Below are positions 1 to 6,952 of a DNA stretch of 27,239 nucleotides, one piece after another; position 1 is the first letter of the stretch, and each line of letters begins with the position of its first letter. The position numbers were made by a program, and so were the translations under genes. Under the pieces are notes generated by a model. It searched no databases. It had not been told where the DNA came from and saw only the letters and a list, made by a program, of their open reading frames with translations. This DNA comes from Deferribacteres bacterium (GTDB taxonomy: Bacteria > Thermosulfidibacterota > Thermosulfidibacteria > Thermosulfidibacterales > Thermosulfidibacteraceae): contig JAADEW010000011.1 in assembly GCA_013153205.1 (NCBI GenBank), forward strand, positions 1 to 27,239. Direction: 5' to 3'.

Positions 1-1024
1 CGAGCACCACGTCGTAGTAGTGGGGTGTGAGGCTGTCGTCGTTCACCACGTCGTAATAGACGGCGGTTACGTGGAAGACGTAGTGGGGCTTACCGGAAGC
101 GTCATACCACACGCCGGAGAAGTAAGAGGGACACCAGTCAGAGTTGTCGTTCCAGAGGTCGGCAAAGACCTGCCTGTAGATAGAGGGAAGCTCGTCAGGA
201 GAAGCATAACCTGTAGGGTCATTTTCTCCAAATTTAACGGGAAGTAATTCTATCCCTTTATCCGACAGTTCCCTACTACTCTCAAAAGCCTTACTAAACT
301 TACTCTGCCAGTGGACCATCTGGACGTCGATGGGTGCAGGTTCGCTCATGTGGAGGGTTGATATATAAACATCTAACGGCAACATTTCTTCAGCGGCGAA
401 AATTGAATAAGGGAATACGTTGGCCGTTTCGTATGCCTCTTTTATGTTGTGGGGGGGTTCGCTAACTGCTGAAGCTGCATCTCCGATTTCGTTGTAGTCA
501 ACTAATAGGTTAGTTGCAATTTTTGCTTTTATAAAGGCTCCTCCGCTGTTCATGCCGTCCACATCAGGACATTCCTCTTTACTCGCTATAAAATAATCCC
601 TTTCCTTTGCGTCGTTCTGACATATATCGCTACTACAGTCTCCGATGTAAATGTTTAGCGTATTGAAATCCCATAAAGCCGGCACGTCCCACTCTATCGG
701 GTTAACTCTCATGAGCTGTGCGTTCTGAAGCCACGCCAATACTTCCCGCAGGTAGGGCTTTATTTTCTCTCTGTCTTCAGGGGGTATAGTGGGACAGAAC
801 CCCACGTGGACTTTGTAGCTGTCAGTTACTTTTTCTATCTGCCAAGGGTCCAGCTCCCACCTGCCCACGTAGAATTCAAATCTATATACGTAATCCCCAC
901 TTATGTCTCTGTAGTGGGTTTTAGCTATCGGGTCTTCAGCACGAGCAGTGCCGTTAAGGACAAAGACAGCCATCAGCACAGCGGCTAAAAGCACGCCAGC
1001 TAAAAGCTTTGCTTTTGCTTCCAT
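1..1024 (-). CDS. Exported protein of unknown family (C-terminus cut by window edge)
   Basis: Reading the minus strand from an ATG at 1024 gives an open frame with no stop to the window edge, at least 341 residues. An AGGAGG Shine-Dalgarno sits a few bases upstream (1031-1036). The N-terminus is a clear Sec-type signal: basic start (MEAKAK), a hydrophobic stretch of about 18 residues, then a TARA-ED cleavage-like site near residue 29. The mature part is acidic and aromatic-rich, with Cys at several places (FCPTIPP, GDCSSDICQ, EECPD, DWCPSYF) that could form disulfides. I do not recognise a family. The last residues visible contain YYDVV twice, 13 codons apart. Codon use seems slightly different from neighbours (more AGT and TTA), a weak hint of separate ancestry. 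It follows the CoA-transferase gene by 21 bases on the same strand, so the two may be co-transcribed. That it is a real exported protein is fairly sure; its role is unknown. Confidence 0.82.
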   Translation of the reverse strand, partial: MEAKAKLLAGVLLAAVLMAVFVLNGTARAEDPIAKTHYRDISGDYVYRFEFYVGRWELDPWQIEKVTDSYKVHVGFCPTIPPEDREKIKPYLREVLAWLQNAQLMRVNPIEWDVPALWDFNTLNIYIGDCSSDICQNDAKERDYFIASKEECPDVDGMNSGGAFIKAKIATNLLVDYNEIGDAASAVSEPPHNIKEAYETANVFPYSIFAAEEMLPLDVYISTLHMSEPAPIDVQMVHWQSKFSKAFESSRELSDKGIELLPVKFGENDPTGYASPDELPSIYRQVFADLWNDNSDWCPSYFSGVWYDASGKPHYVFHVTAVYYDVVNDDSLTPHYYDVVL

Positions 1025-1045
1025 TCTGCCCCTCCTGTAGGTTTT

Positions 1046-2149
1046 TTATTTTTTAAACTCTTCGTTGTGTTCGCCAAGTTCTGGGGGAGGGCTTTTCAGC
1101 TGGGGTTTGATTTCCGAAAACCTCACGGGTGGGGCGAGGGTGGGTATTTTCCCCTCTTCCGGTATCTCCACCTCCCAGATAAGCCCTCTTGTTTTCGTGT
1201 GTTCGTCTTCAAGAACCTCCTTTATGTTTTTCACGGGCATCATGCAGAGGTTGTTTTCTAAAGCCAGTCTTTCCCAATATCGGGTCTCTTTTTTCCTGAA
1301 CTCCTTTTCAAGCTCGGCTTTCACCCACTCTTCGGTGCTGTATTGATGAGGTATCAGGTCTTCTCTGCCTATGGCTTTGCATATGTCTATCCAGAACTTT
1401 TCCTCAAGCCCCGCTACAGTTATGTATCCGTCTCTGGTTTCGTAGATGTGGTAGCAGGGATATTTTCCGGTGAGCATGGTCTCTTCACCTTTCGGGGGAG
1501 AGCCTGTGGCTAAGAGTTCGGCTACGGCAACGTGGTTCCAGTTTATGACGGTGTCAAGCATTGAAACCTCTATCCGCTCGCCTGTGCTGGTCTTTTCTCT
1601 CTTTTTGAGAGCCAGAAGCATCGCTATAACAGCCCACAAGGCAGAGCCCAAATCCGCAAGCTGAGTCCCGAGTATAGCAGGTCTTCCCTTTGCGGTGGTG
1701 AGGGATAGTATCCCGCCAGCTCCGGTGAAGTTTATGTCGTGCCCCGGCATCCTGCTGTAAGGGGAGTCTTCCCCAAAACCCGTAAGGGAGAGCCAGACTA
1801 TTTTCGGGTTTATCTCTTTTATCTTCTCGTATCCCAGCCCAAGTCTCTCCATAACACCGGGGCGAAAACCTTCCATAATAATGTCAGCATCTTTTACCAT
1901 GTTTAGAAATGTGGTTTTATCCTGCGGGTCTTTCAGGTTGAGGGTGACGCTTTTTTTGTTGCGGTTGAACATGTAAAACAGGGCACTCTGCCTTTTAAGC
2001 ATGGGTTCAAATTCTCTGGCGTAATCGCCCACTCCGGGAGCTTCAATCTTTATCACCTCTGCTCCAAAGTCAGCTAATATCATACTTGCAAAAGGTCCCG
2101 GAATAAGTCTCGTCAGGTCCAGAATCTTCACTCCTTCAAGGGGCAACAT
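1046..2149 (-). CDS. CaiB/BaiF family CoA-transferase (alpha-methylacyl-CoA racemase-like)
   Basis: Class III CoA-transferase/racemase superfamily, 367 residues. The N-terminus (LPLEGVKILDLTRLIPGPF, then ADFGAEVIKIE) is the family signature. GHDINFTGAGG carries the histidine, and QLADLGSALWA the aspartate, that align with the catalytic His/Asp pair of alpha-methylacyl-CoA racemases. In transferases the same Asp carries the CoA intermediate, so racemase and transferase cannot be separated from sequence alone. An in-frame ATG lies 12 codons upstream (2185), but AAGGAGG ends 5 bases before the ATG at 2149, so I chose 2149. Length is normal (family about 360-400). No CoA ligase, dehydrogenase or partner enzyme is in view, so the substrate is unknown. 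It is divergent from the small membrane protein at 2200 and 21 bases upstream of the exported-protein gene. Confidence 0.9.
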   Translation of the reverse strand: MLPLEGVKILDLTRLIPGPFASMILADFGAEVIKIEAPGVGDYAREFEPMLKRQSALFYMFNRNKKSVTLNLKDPQDKTTFLNMVKDADIIMEGFRPGVMERLGLGYEKIKEINPKIVWLSLTGFGEDSPYSRMPGHDINFTGAGGILSLTTAKGRPAILGTQLADLGSALWAVIAMLLALKKREKTSTGERIEVSMLDTVINWNHVAVAELLATGSPPKGEETMLTGKYPCYHIYETRDGYITVAGLEEKFWIDICKAIGREDLIPHQYSTEEWVKAELEKEFRKKETRYWERLALENNLCMMPVKNIKEVLEDEHTKTRGLIWEVEIPEEGKIPTLAPPVRFSEIKPQLKSPPPELGEHNEEFKK

Positions 2150-2154
2150 TCTTT

Positions 2155-2161
2155 CCTCCTT
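2155..2161 (-). promoter_or_regulatory. Shine-Dalgarno site deciding the CoA-transferase start
   Basis: AAGGAGG on the minus strand, 5 bases before ATG 2149. No comparable site precedes the longer in-frame ATG at 2185, so the shorter protein is preferred. Confidence 0.75.
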
Positions 2162-2199
2162 TCTTGATAGCCGTCTTTTTTCCATGATAACTTAAAACG

Positions 2200-2529
2200 A
2201 TGATAATCCTCAAGGCTGTTATAACCGCTTTTGTAGTTGTGTCTCTTTCAGAGCTGGCTAAAAGATTTACGCTTCTGTCTGGTATATTAGCCGCTATGCC
2301 TATTACGACTCTCATGGTCTTGCTTTTGGTCTATTTTGATACCGGAGACAGGGCTCTTGTCCTGCGATTTTCAAAAGCCGTTATTTATGCCCTCGCTCCC
2401 ACTGCGCTCTTTTTTGCGGTGTTCGTGTTTATGATGGAAAGGGGCTACAGCTTTGCCATCTCTCTGGCGGCTTCATTCCTGAGCTGGGGGATTGCCGCTT
2501 TCTTCCTCTTCCGTTTTGTCAGGCTCTGA
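2200..2529 (+). CDS. Small multi-pass membrane protein, DUF3147-like
   Basis: 109 residues, almost all hydrophobic, with about four predicted membrane segments. The pattern SELAKRFTLLSGILAAMPITTLMVLLLVYFD (quoted in parts: SELAKR, LSGILAAMPITTL, YFDTGD) resembles the DUF3147 family of small inner-membrane proteins, whose function is unknown. It is divergent from the CoA-transferase (about 50 bases between starts). Its last 57 bases overlap the 3' end of the tatBC frame on the other strand, a tail-to-tail overlap. No good Shine-Dalgarno precedes the ATG, so the start is less certain than the frame. Membrane location is clear; family assignment is from memory of the motif. Confidence 0.72.
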   Translation: MIILKAVITAFVVVSLSELAKRFTLLSGILAAMPITTLMVLLLVYFDTGDRALVLRFSKAVIYALAPTALFFAVFVFMMERGYSFAISLAASFLSWGIAAFFLFRFVRL

Positions 2530-3375
2530 GCTTTTCGGAGAGAAAATCTTTCCGAGTATGAGGGAGATTTCAAAAAGCATGATAAGCGGAAGGGACATGA
2601 GCACCTGCGAAAGCACATCCGGTGGGGTTAAAACTGCGCCTATAACGAAGCTCGCCACCCAGATGTGCCGTCTGTATTTCGTGAAGTTTTCAATGGGGAC
2701 GATGCCGCTTACCGAAAGAAAGAGTATGACGATGGGCATCTGAAATACTATTCCAAAGGCTATCATGAGCTTGAGCATGAAAGAGAAGTATTTGCTTGCG
2801 GTGAACATGGGTTCAAACCAGCTGGAGCCAAACTTTAAGAGAAACTTAAAGGCTATGGGTATAATCACGAAGTAAGAAAAAGCCACTCCTGCCGCAAACA
2901 GCACCACCGATGTCAGGAGAAGGGTCAGGAAAATCTTTTTCTCTTTCGGATAGAGGCCCGGTGCCACAAACTTCCACATTTGATAGGCTATGACTGGAAA
3001 GGAGAGGGCTATACCCCCTGCTATAGCCACCTTGATGTTGACGATAAAAGCTTCCGGTGGGGATATGAAGATAAGTTTTCCGCCGTAAGGCCTTCTGAAA
3101 AATTCTATTATTCTGGGGGCAAGTATAAAGCAGAGCACGGTGGTGGGAATTATGCTGATGAGCGATATTATGAATCTTTTTCTCAACTCCTCCAGATGAA
3201 AGACGAGGGTGTTTTCTTCCTCTTTCTCCTCGGTTATCTGAAGCTCTTCTTCCAGCTCTGTGGTGAGCCTGTCTGTAGTCTTTCTCAAGCTCTGTATGAG
3301 CTCTATCACCCTGTTGGGACCTAAAAGTATAAAGGCAAGTGCTAAAACCAGAAGCAGTTCGTTTGAGCCAAGCAT
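2473..3375 (-). CDS. tatC: Natural TatB-TatC fusion, twin-arginine translocase receptor
   Basis: One continuous frame of 300 residues joins two Tat subunits. Residues 1-45 look like TatB: a short N-terminus, E6 followed by LLLVLALAFILLGPNR (compare the E-LLLV...LGP pattern of TatB), then an amphipathic helix. Residues 46-56 are a charged linker. From residue 57 it is a complete TatC: HLEELRKRF (60-68), FVAPGLYPKE (136-145) and TPPD (250-253) hold the conserved Glu/Arg, the P-x-LY-x-x-E and the late-helix Asp of TatC, with about six membrane segments and a Glu-rich tail. There is no ATG/GTG/TTG between residue 31 and the TatC HLxELRxR motif, so TatC is unlikely to be made separately. TatB and TatC form the signal-peptide receptor that exports folded proteins; TatA is not in this window. 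It abuts prmA (TAG then ATG without a gap), implying one operon. Confidence 0.93.
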   Translation of the reverse strand: MLGSNELLLVLALAFILLGPNRVIELIQSLRKTTDRLTTELEEELQITEEKEEENTLVFHLEELRKRFIISLISIIPTTVLCFILAPRIIEFFRRPYGGKLIFISPPEAFIVNIKVAIAGGIALSFPVIAYQMWKFVAPGLYPKEKKIFLTLLLTSVVLFAAGVAFSYFVIIPIAFKFLLKFGSSWFEPMFTASKYFSFMLKLMIAFGIVFQMPIVILFLSVSGIVPIENFTKYRRHIWVASFVIGAVLTPPDVLSQVLMSLPLIMLFEISLILGKIFSPKSSEPDKTEEEESGNPPAQE

Positions 3376-4032
3376 CTATTCTGAACCTCTTTCTTCCACG
3401 GGATTGGTGAGTTTGAGGGTTGCCGTGGTGTAGTTTTCAAGAAACCTGTTGTTGACAACCTCAAACCCCATCTTCTTATACATCCTGAGTATCTCGGAGT
3501 TGTCTTCCCACGGAATCCCCGACACTATAAGTGTTCCGCCCTTTTTGCAGAGATTTGCTATTAAACCGGATGTTTCCCTCAGCACTTCAGGATAGATGTT
3601 CGCGAGGATGCAGTCAAATTTTCCCTCTGCCTTTTTGACCGTGCCGAGAATGAGGGTCAGCTTCTCCGATACATTGTTGAGCTCAGCGTTTTTTCGGGTG
3701 GTTTCCACCGCTTCTTTCGCTATATCCACGGCAACAGCCTCTTTTGCTCCCAGTTTAAGAGCAACAACGGCAAGTATCCCGGTGCCGCATCCCACATCCA
3801 GAACCCTCTTTCCCTTCAGGTCAAGCTTCAGCATCTCTTCAATGCAGGAGACGGTGGTTTCGTGCTCTCCGGAGCCGAAAGCCCCCCTTTCTATTATCAC
3901 ATCAACAAGGTGAGGGGAGGGGGGAGGTTCGTAGCCGTGCCTTACTATCCTTATCCTTTCGCCGATGATTATGGGCTTATAGTTTTCTGGAATACAGCTC
4001 ATGATATCAGTTATAGCCACTTGCTCGTGCAA
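3376..4032 (-). CDS. prmA: PrmA-like ribosomal protein L11 methyltransferase, short form
   Basis: SAM-dependent methyltransferase of the PrmA family, which methylates ribosomal protein L11. Visible features: the linker ENYKPIIIGERIRIV, the family motif GAFGSGEHETT (about 50-60; canonical GLAFGTGxHxTT), SAM motif I VLDVGCGTGILAV (77-89) and LANIYPEVL, matching the catalytic N-I/L-x-x-x-x-L motif of PrmA. At 218 residues it lacks most of the N-terminal L11-recognition domain (E. coli PrmA is about 293). The window explains why: an in-frame TGA stands at 4045-4047 and the divergent GGDEF gene begins soon after, so no room exists for that domain. The start is uncertain: TTG at 4032 (used here), GTG four codons on, or ATG at residue 11, none with a good Shine-Dalgarno. 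The target could differ from L11. Confidence 0.82.
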   Translation of the reverse strand: MHEQVAITDIMSCIPENYKPIIIGERIRIVRHGYEPPPSPHLVDVIIERGAFGSGEHETTVSCIEEMLKLDLKGKRVLDVGCGTGILAVVALKLGAKEAVAVDIAKEAVETTRKNAELNNVSEKLTLILGTVKKAEGKFDCILANIYPEVLRETSGLIANLCKKGGTLIVSGIPWEDNSEILRMYKKMGFEVVNNRFLENYTTATLKLTNPVEERGSE

Positions 4033-4055
4033 ATCAAGAATGGCTCAAACATCTC

Positions 4056-4101
4056 TTCAAATCTGAAAAGTTTCAAATTATTTCAAAATGTGAAATTTTG
4101 A
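4056..4101. promoter_or_regulatory. AT-rich divergent control region with repeated TTCAAA half-sites and a dyad
   Basis: Between prmA and the diguanylate cyclase gene. TTCAAAT occurs at 4056-4062 and 4072-4078. TTTCAAA occurs at 4071-4077 and 4081-4087, exactly 10 bases apart. A perfect 7-base inverted repeat TCAAAAT-GTGAA-ATTTTGA lies at 4083-4101. This could be an operator or part of divergent promoters; no regulator is identified. Confidence 0.4.
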
Positions 4102-4137
4102 TTGAATTATGAGCTTCCTTTATATATATTCACCAGC

Positions 4138-5772
4138 ATGTTTAAAAGTGCGCTGGATGTATCGGGGCCGGTGGAGATAGCCCCGGAGGTTTTCTGGGTA
4201 GGAAGCCACATTAAAGGGGATATCTTCCAGTGCCACAATTACCTTATAAGAGACGGCAGTGAGTCCATACTGATAGACCCCGGGTCGCTTATAACCTTTA
4301 AGGAGTCTTTGAAAAAGATAAAGTATCTCGTGGACTTAAGGGACATAAAATACTTTATATGCCATCATCAGGACCCGGACGTTACCGCTTCGCTTCCAAA
4401 AATAGCAGAGGTTTTCCCGAGGACTGAGAAGTTTATAGTGACCCACTGGAGGACCTATTTCCTGCTCAAACACTACAACCTTCCTTTCCCCTTTTATCTG
4501 GTGGACCAGCACGATTACGAGCTCGTCCTTTCAAGCGGCAGGAGGCTGAAGTTCATTCTCACCCCTTACATGCATTATCCGGGAAATATCGTAACCTATG
4601 ACGAGTCTTCTAAGGTGCTGTTTTCAAGCGATATATTCGGGGCGTGGGACGATAACTGGCGCCTTTTTGCGGATGAATCTTATATTGAGAAGATGAGGGC
4701 TTTCCACGAGATTTACATGCCTTCAAAGGAGATTGTTCTCTTTTCCCTCAACAGGCTTAAAGACTTTGACATACGTGTGATTGCACCTCAGCACGGCTCC
4801 ATCATAAGCAACGGCAGGCTTATATACGAGGCTTTCAAGGCGCTGGAGGACTTTGATTACGGGGTTCTCATGGAGGTTTCCACCTACAGCGAGGTGAAAA
4901 GGCTCTATGTAATGAAAAGTATTCTCAAAAGCGTTGAGAAGTTCGCTATGGATAAGCTTTCTCTGTCTGAAGTGGTGCCGTTCATTTTAGACGCCCTTAA
5001 AACCGCCGTTTCTGTTGAGGATATCCTCGTGAAGGCGGACTGCGAGGAGGGAAGGCTTCTCTATTCCGTGTCCCGGGGATACGAGCTTACTGAAGGGGAA
5101 TTTGAAGAGGTGCACGGCGAGGAATTCGTGGTGGAAAACGATGTGGTGGTGTCTGTGAAGTTTGTGGCTTCCCGGATTTCCCAACCCCACAGACAACTGC
5201 TGGAGGACATAGCCAGAGTTATACACGCAACAGCCAAAAGAGACATGTTTATCCGCAGTATCAAAAAGAGCGTGGATTTTTACAAGGAGCTTGCACTTAA
5301 AGATACCCTCACCGGTTGCTACCGCAAAGAGATACTCGATACCCTGGTAGAAGTGGAGTTTTACAACTCCAAAAGGTATCAATATCCATTGAGCTGTCTT
5401 ATGGTTGATATAGACGATTTTAAGTCCATAAACGACGGACACGGTCACATAATGGGGGACAGGGTTCTCAGGAAGGTAGGGGAGTTTCTCTCTCTCAATC
5501 TGAGAAAAGGGGACATACTCGTCAGGTATGGAGGGGACGAGTTTCTGATTTTTCTGCCCCACATAGGGCTGGCGGCGGCTAAGGCTGTGGCTGAGAGGAT
5601 ACGAAAGTTTATAGAAAGCAGTGAGATTGAGGGGTTGAGAATCACCGTAAGCGTTGGAGTGGCGGAAAGCAGTTTTGCCAGGGACCTGGAGGACCTTATA
5701 GAGGCCGCTGACGAGGCTCTCTACAAAGCCAAAAGAGCGGGCAAAAACAGGGTGGAAGTGTTTGCGGGTTAG
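4138..5772 (+). CDS. Diguanylate cyclase with N-terminal ODP-type diiron metallo-beta-lactamase sensor
   Basis: A 544-residue two-part protein. Residues about 12-230 form a metallo-beta-lactamase fold of the flavodiiron/ODP type: YFICHHQDPDV (HHQDPD at 76-81), a later MHYPGN His, FSSDIFGA Asp and APQHGS His, which together form a plausible diiron site. Flavodiiron proteins have Glu where this has Gln. A middle stretch of about 130 residues may be a small GAF-like or helical linker domain. The C-terminus (from KDTLTGCYRK) is a GGDEF domain with intact YGGDEF (G465) and an RKGD inhibitory site 5 residues before it, so it should make c-di-GMP and show product inhibition. ODP domains bind O2 or NO in related proteins, so gas or redox sensing is inferred. 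No signal peptide or membrane segment is seen, so it is likely cytoplasmic. Start is uncertain: an in-frame TTG lies at 4102, and neither has a clear Shine-Dalgarno. Confidence 0.9.
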   Translation: MFKSALDVSGPVEIAPEVFWVGSHIKGDIFQCHNYLIRDGSESILIDPGSLITFKESLKKIKYLVDLRDIKYFICHHQDPDVTASLPKIAEVFPRTEKFIVTHWRTYFLLKHYNLPFPFYLVDQHDYELVLSSGRRLKFILTPYMHYPGNIVTYDESSKVLFSSDIFGAWDDNWRLFADESYIEKMRAFHEIYMPSKEIVLFSLNRLKDFDIRVIAPQHGSIISNGRLIYEAFKALEDFDYGVLMEVSTYSEVKRLYVMKSILKSVEKFAMDKLSLSEVVPFILDALKTAVSVEDILVKADCEEGRLLYSVSRGYELTEGEFEEVHGEEFVVENDVVVSVKFVASRISQPHRQLLEDIARVIHATAKRDMFIRSIKKSVDFYKELALKDTLTGCYRKEILDTLVEVEFYNSKRYQYPLSCLMVDIDDFKSINDGHGHIMGDRVLRKVGEFLSLNLRKGDILVRYGGDEFLIFLPHIGLAAAKAVAERIRKFIESSEIEGLRITVSVGVAESSFARDLEDLIEAADEALYKAKRAGKNRVEVFAG

Positions 5773-6341
5773 GAGAGCTTCTCCTCCACTTTCTTGATTC
5801 TTTTCTTAATCTGATATCCCAGAACAGCCACGACCACCAATGTGAGCACGAGTAGCCATTCGTATTTTTTGATGTCTCCCAGAATCGCCATGGCGGCTTT
5901 GCCCAGAATGAATCCGAAAAGCCCAACGGTAACCGCCCACAAAGCGGCGCTTATGAGGTTTAACAGGGTAAACTGTCTCACGGGTATGTTGAAGACACCG
6001 AGGCATGTGGAGAGAGCCATTCTCATTCCTATGAGATACCTTGAAAAGAGAATGATGTATGTTCCGTATCTTCTCACAATTCTTCTTGCCTTTCTGAACC
6101 GCACATTTCTTTCAAGCTTCTTCATCATTTTCATGTTCTTTCCAAGCTTGCCCATGAGAAAGAAAATCTGGTCTCCTATAAATCCGCCGACGGCACCCAC
6201 GAGCATCACATACTTTATGTCCAGTATTTTCTGGGAGGCGAGGAAGCTTCCCACTATCATGGTAACCTCACCCTCAATGAGGGTTCCGATGAATACGGCT
6301 ATGTAGCCCCAGTGGGATATCAGGTTCTCAAACTTGACCAT
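5769..6341 (-). CDS. DedA/SNARE-associated family membrane protein
   Basis: 190 residues with four to five hydrophobic segments. Family landmarks: an early IEGEVTMIVGSFLAS stretch (the E-x-P/V-x-PG-like re-entrant region), GAVGGFIGDQIFFLMGK (F-x-GD-x-x-x-Y-like), and FSRYLIGMRMALSTCLG followed by FTLLNLISAALWA. DedA proteins help lipid-carrier (undecaprenyl phosphate or phospholipid) flipping and membrane homeostasis. The usual Pro in the RF-x-P-x-x-R motif reads RYLIGMR here, so transport chemistry is not assured. GGTGAG lies 6-8 bases upstream of the ATG. The frame starts one base after the stop of the dolichol-kinase-like gene, so they form one operon, and both act on lipid carriers or lipids. 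Its end overlaps the GGDEF gene tail-to-tail by 4 bases. Confidence 0.87.
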   Translation of the reverse strand: MVKFENLISHWGYIAVFIGTLIEGEVTMIVGSFLASQKILDIKYVMLVGAVGGFIGDQIFFLMGKLGKNMKMMKKLERNVRFRKARRIVRRYGTYIILFSRYLIGMRMALSTCLGVFNIPVRQFTLLNLISAALWAVTVGLFGFILGKAAMAILGDIKKYEWLLVLTLVVVAVLGYQIKKRIKKVEEKLS

Positions 6342-6342
6342 C

Positions 6343-6906
6343 TCAGCTCACCATACTCATGATAAGGGCTGTAAGTAAGGGTATGGAAAGGTTGTCGTCA
6401 ATTCCCGGGATGGTTTCCGCAAAAGCCCCTATTACTCCCGCTGAAAAAGAGTAGGGCAGGGGGACAAAAAGTGTGCCCAGACATGTGGTTGCCGCTACAA
6501 ATGCCGTGCTTCCTTCAACGGAGAGCTTCGGGTTCCAGGGAATGCTCCTTCTTCCAAAGCTCTTCCCGATTATGGTTGAAAAGGCATCACCGTAAGCCAG
6601 AGCCGCTATGCCGCATTGGGCAGGCAGGGGTTTGAACAGCAGTATGGTTATGCCTACGCTTAACCCGTATAGAACGGCGCCTTTTCCGGGGAAGTTCATG
6701 TTCTCTTCTCTTTCAAGGGCAAGAAGAAACGGTTCAGCCCACTTGAATGGTTTCACCTTTGAATGATACCATGATAAGCAGGCTCCTATAAGGGAGAGGG
6801 CTATGATAATCCATCCCACCGGTTTGCCGTAGTGTTTCATAGCCACCAGGATGATGGTTCCGTTTGCCAGATGAAAGATTTGTCTTCTAACTTCAACCCA
6901 TTCCAT
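6343..6906 (-). CDS. Dolichol/phytol-kinase-like CTP-dependent polyprenol or diacylglycerol kinase
   Basis: 187 residues, about five membrane segments. Motifs of the SEC59/DGK1/VTE5 kinase family: N-terminal RRQIFHLANG, FPGKGAVLYGL (72-82), AYGDAFSTIIGKSFG (104-118) and PKLSVEGSTAF (126-136), then ETIPGIDDNLSIPL near the C-terminus. The family phosphorylates lipid alcohols (dolichol, phytol, diacylglycerol) with CTP and is related to CDP-diglyceride synthases. The substrate is not visible in sequence. It is a typical length for bacterial members (about 180-220). Its neighbour is a DedA protein one base downstream, suggesting shared work on membrane lipid carriers. Divergent from uvrB across 46 bases. 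Confidence 0.82.
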   Translation of the reverse strand: MEWVEVRRQIFHLANGTIILVAMKHYGKPVGWIIIALSLIGACLSWYHSKVKPFKWAEPFLLALEREENMNFPGKGAVLYGLSVGITILLFKPLPAQCGIAALAYGDAFSTIIGKSFGRRSIPWNPKLSVEGSTAFVAATTCLGTLFVPLPYSFSAGVIGAFAETIPGIDDNLSIPLLTALIMSMVS

Positions 6907-6913
6907 TTTACAG

Positions 6914-6940
6914 TTGCCTCACAAGGCATAACCATATAAT
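6914..6940 (+). promoter_or_regulatory. Putative uvrB promoter
   Basis: TATAAT is found at 6935-6940, 12 bases before the uvrB ATG. TTGCCT at 6914-6919 could be the -35 with a short 15-base spacer. A 5-base inverted repeat TGCCT-CACA-AGGCA (6915-6928) overlaps the presumed -35 and could bind a regulator. It does not match the classical LexA sites I know. Confidence 0.4.
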
Positions 6941-6952
6941 TTTTTACTTGCC

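Noticed and set aside
1..60. Repeated CCACGTCGTA (8-17 and 47-56) as a possible repeat array or site
   Set aside because: Only two copies, in frame inside a gene and encoding the YYDVV residues; better explained as a short protein repeat.
4020..4060. A possible frameshift giving prmA a longer N-terminus from an out-of-frame ATG near 4052
   Set aside because: That frame reads only MFEPFLICTSKWL before a stop and the DNA upstream is AT-rich and non-coding; no lost PrmA N-terminal domain is visible.
4987..5562. Long minus-strand open frame (191 codons) inside the diguanylate cyclase gene
   Set aside because: Lies antisense to well-conserved ODP-GGDEF sequence and shows no family or start signal; a shadow frame.
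6914..6940. LexA/SOS box before uvrB
   Set aside because: A small dyad exists (TGCCT-CACA-AGGCA) but it matches neither the CTGT-N8-ACAG nor the GAAC-N4-GTTC pattern, so SOS control is not claimed.
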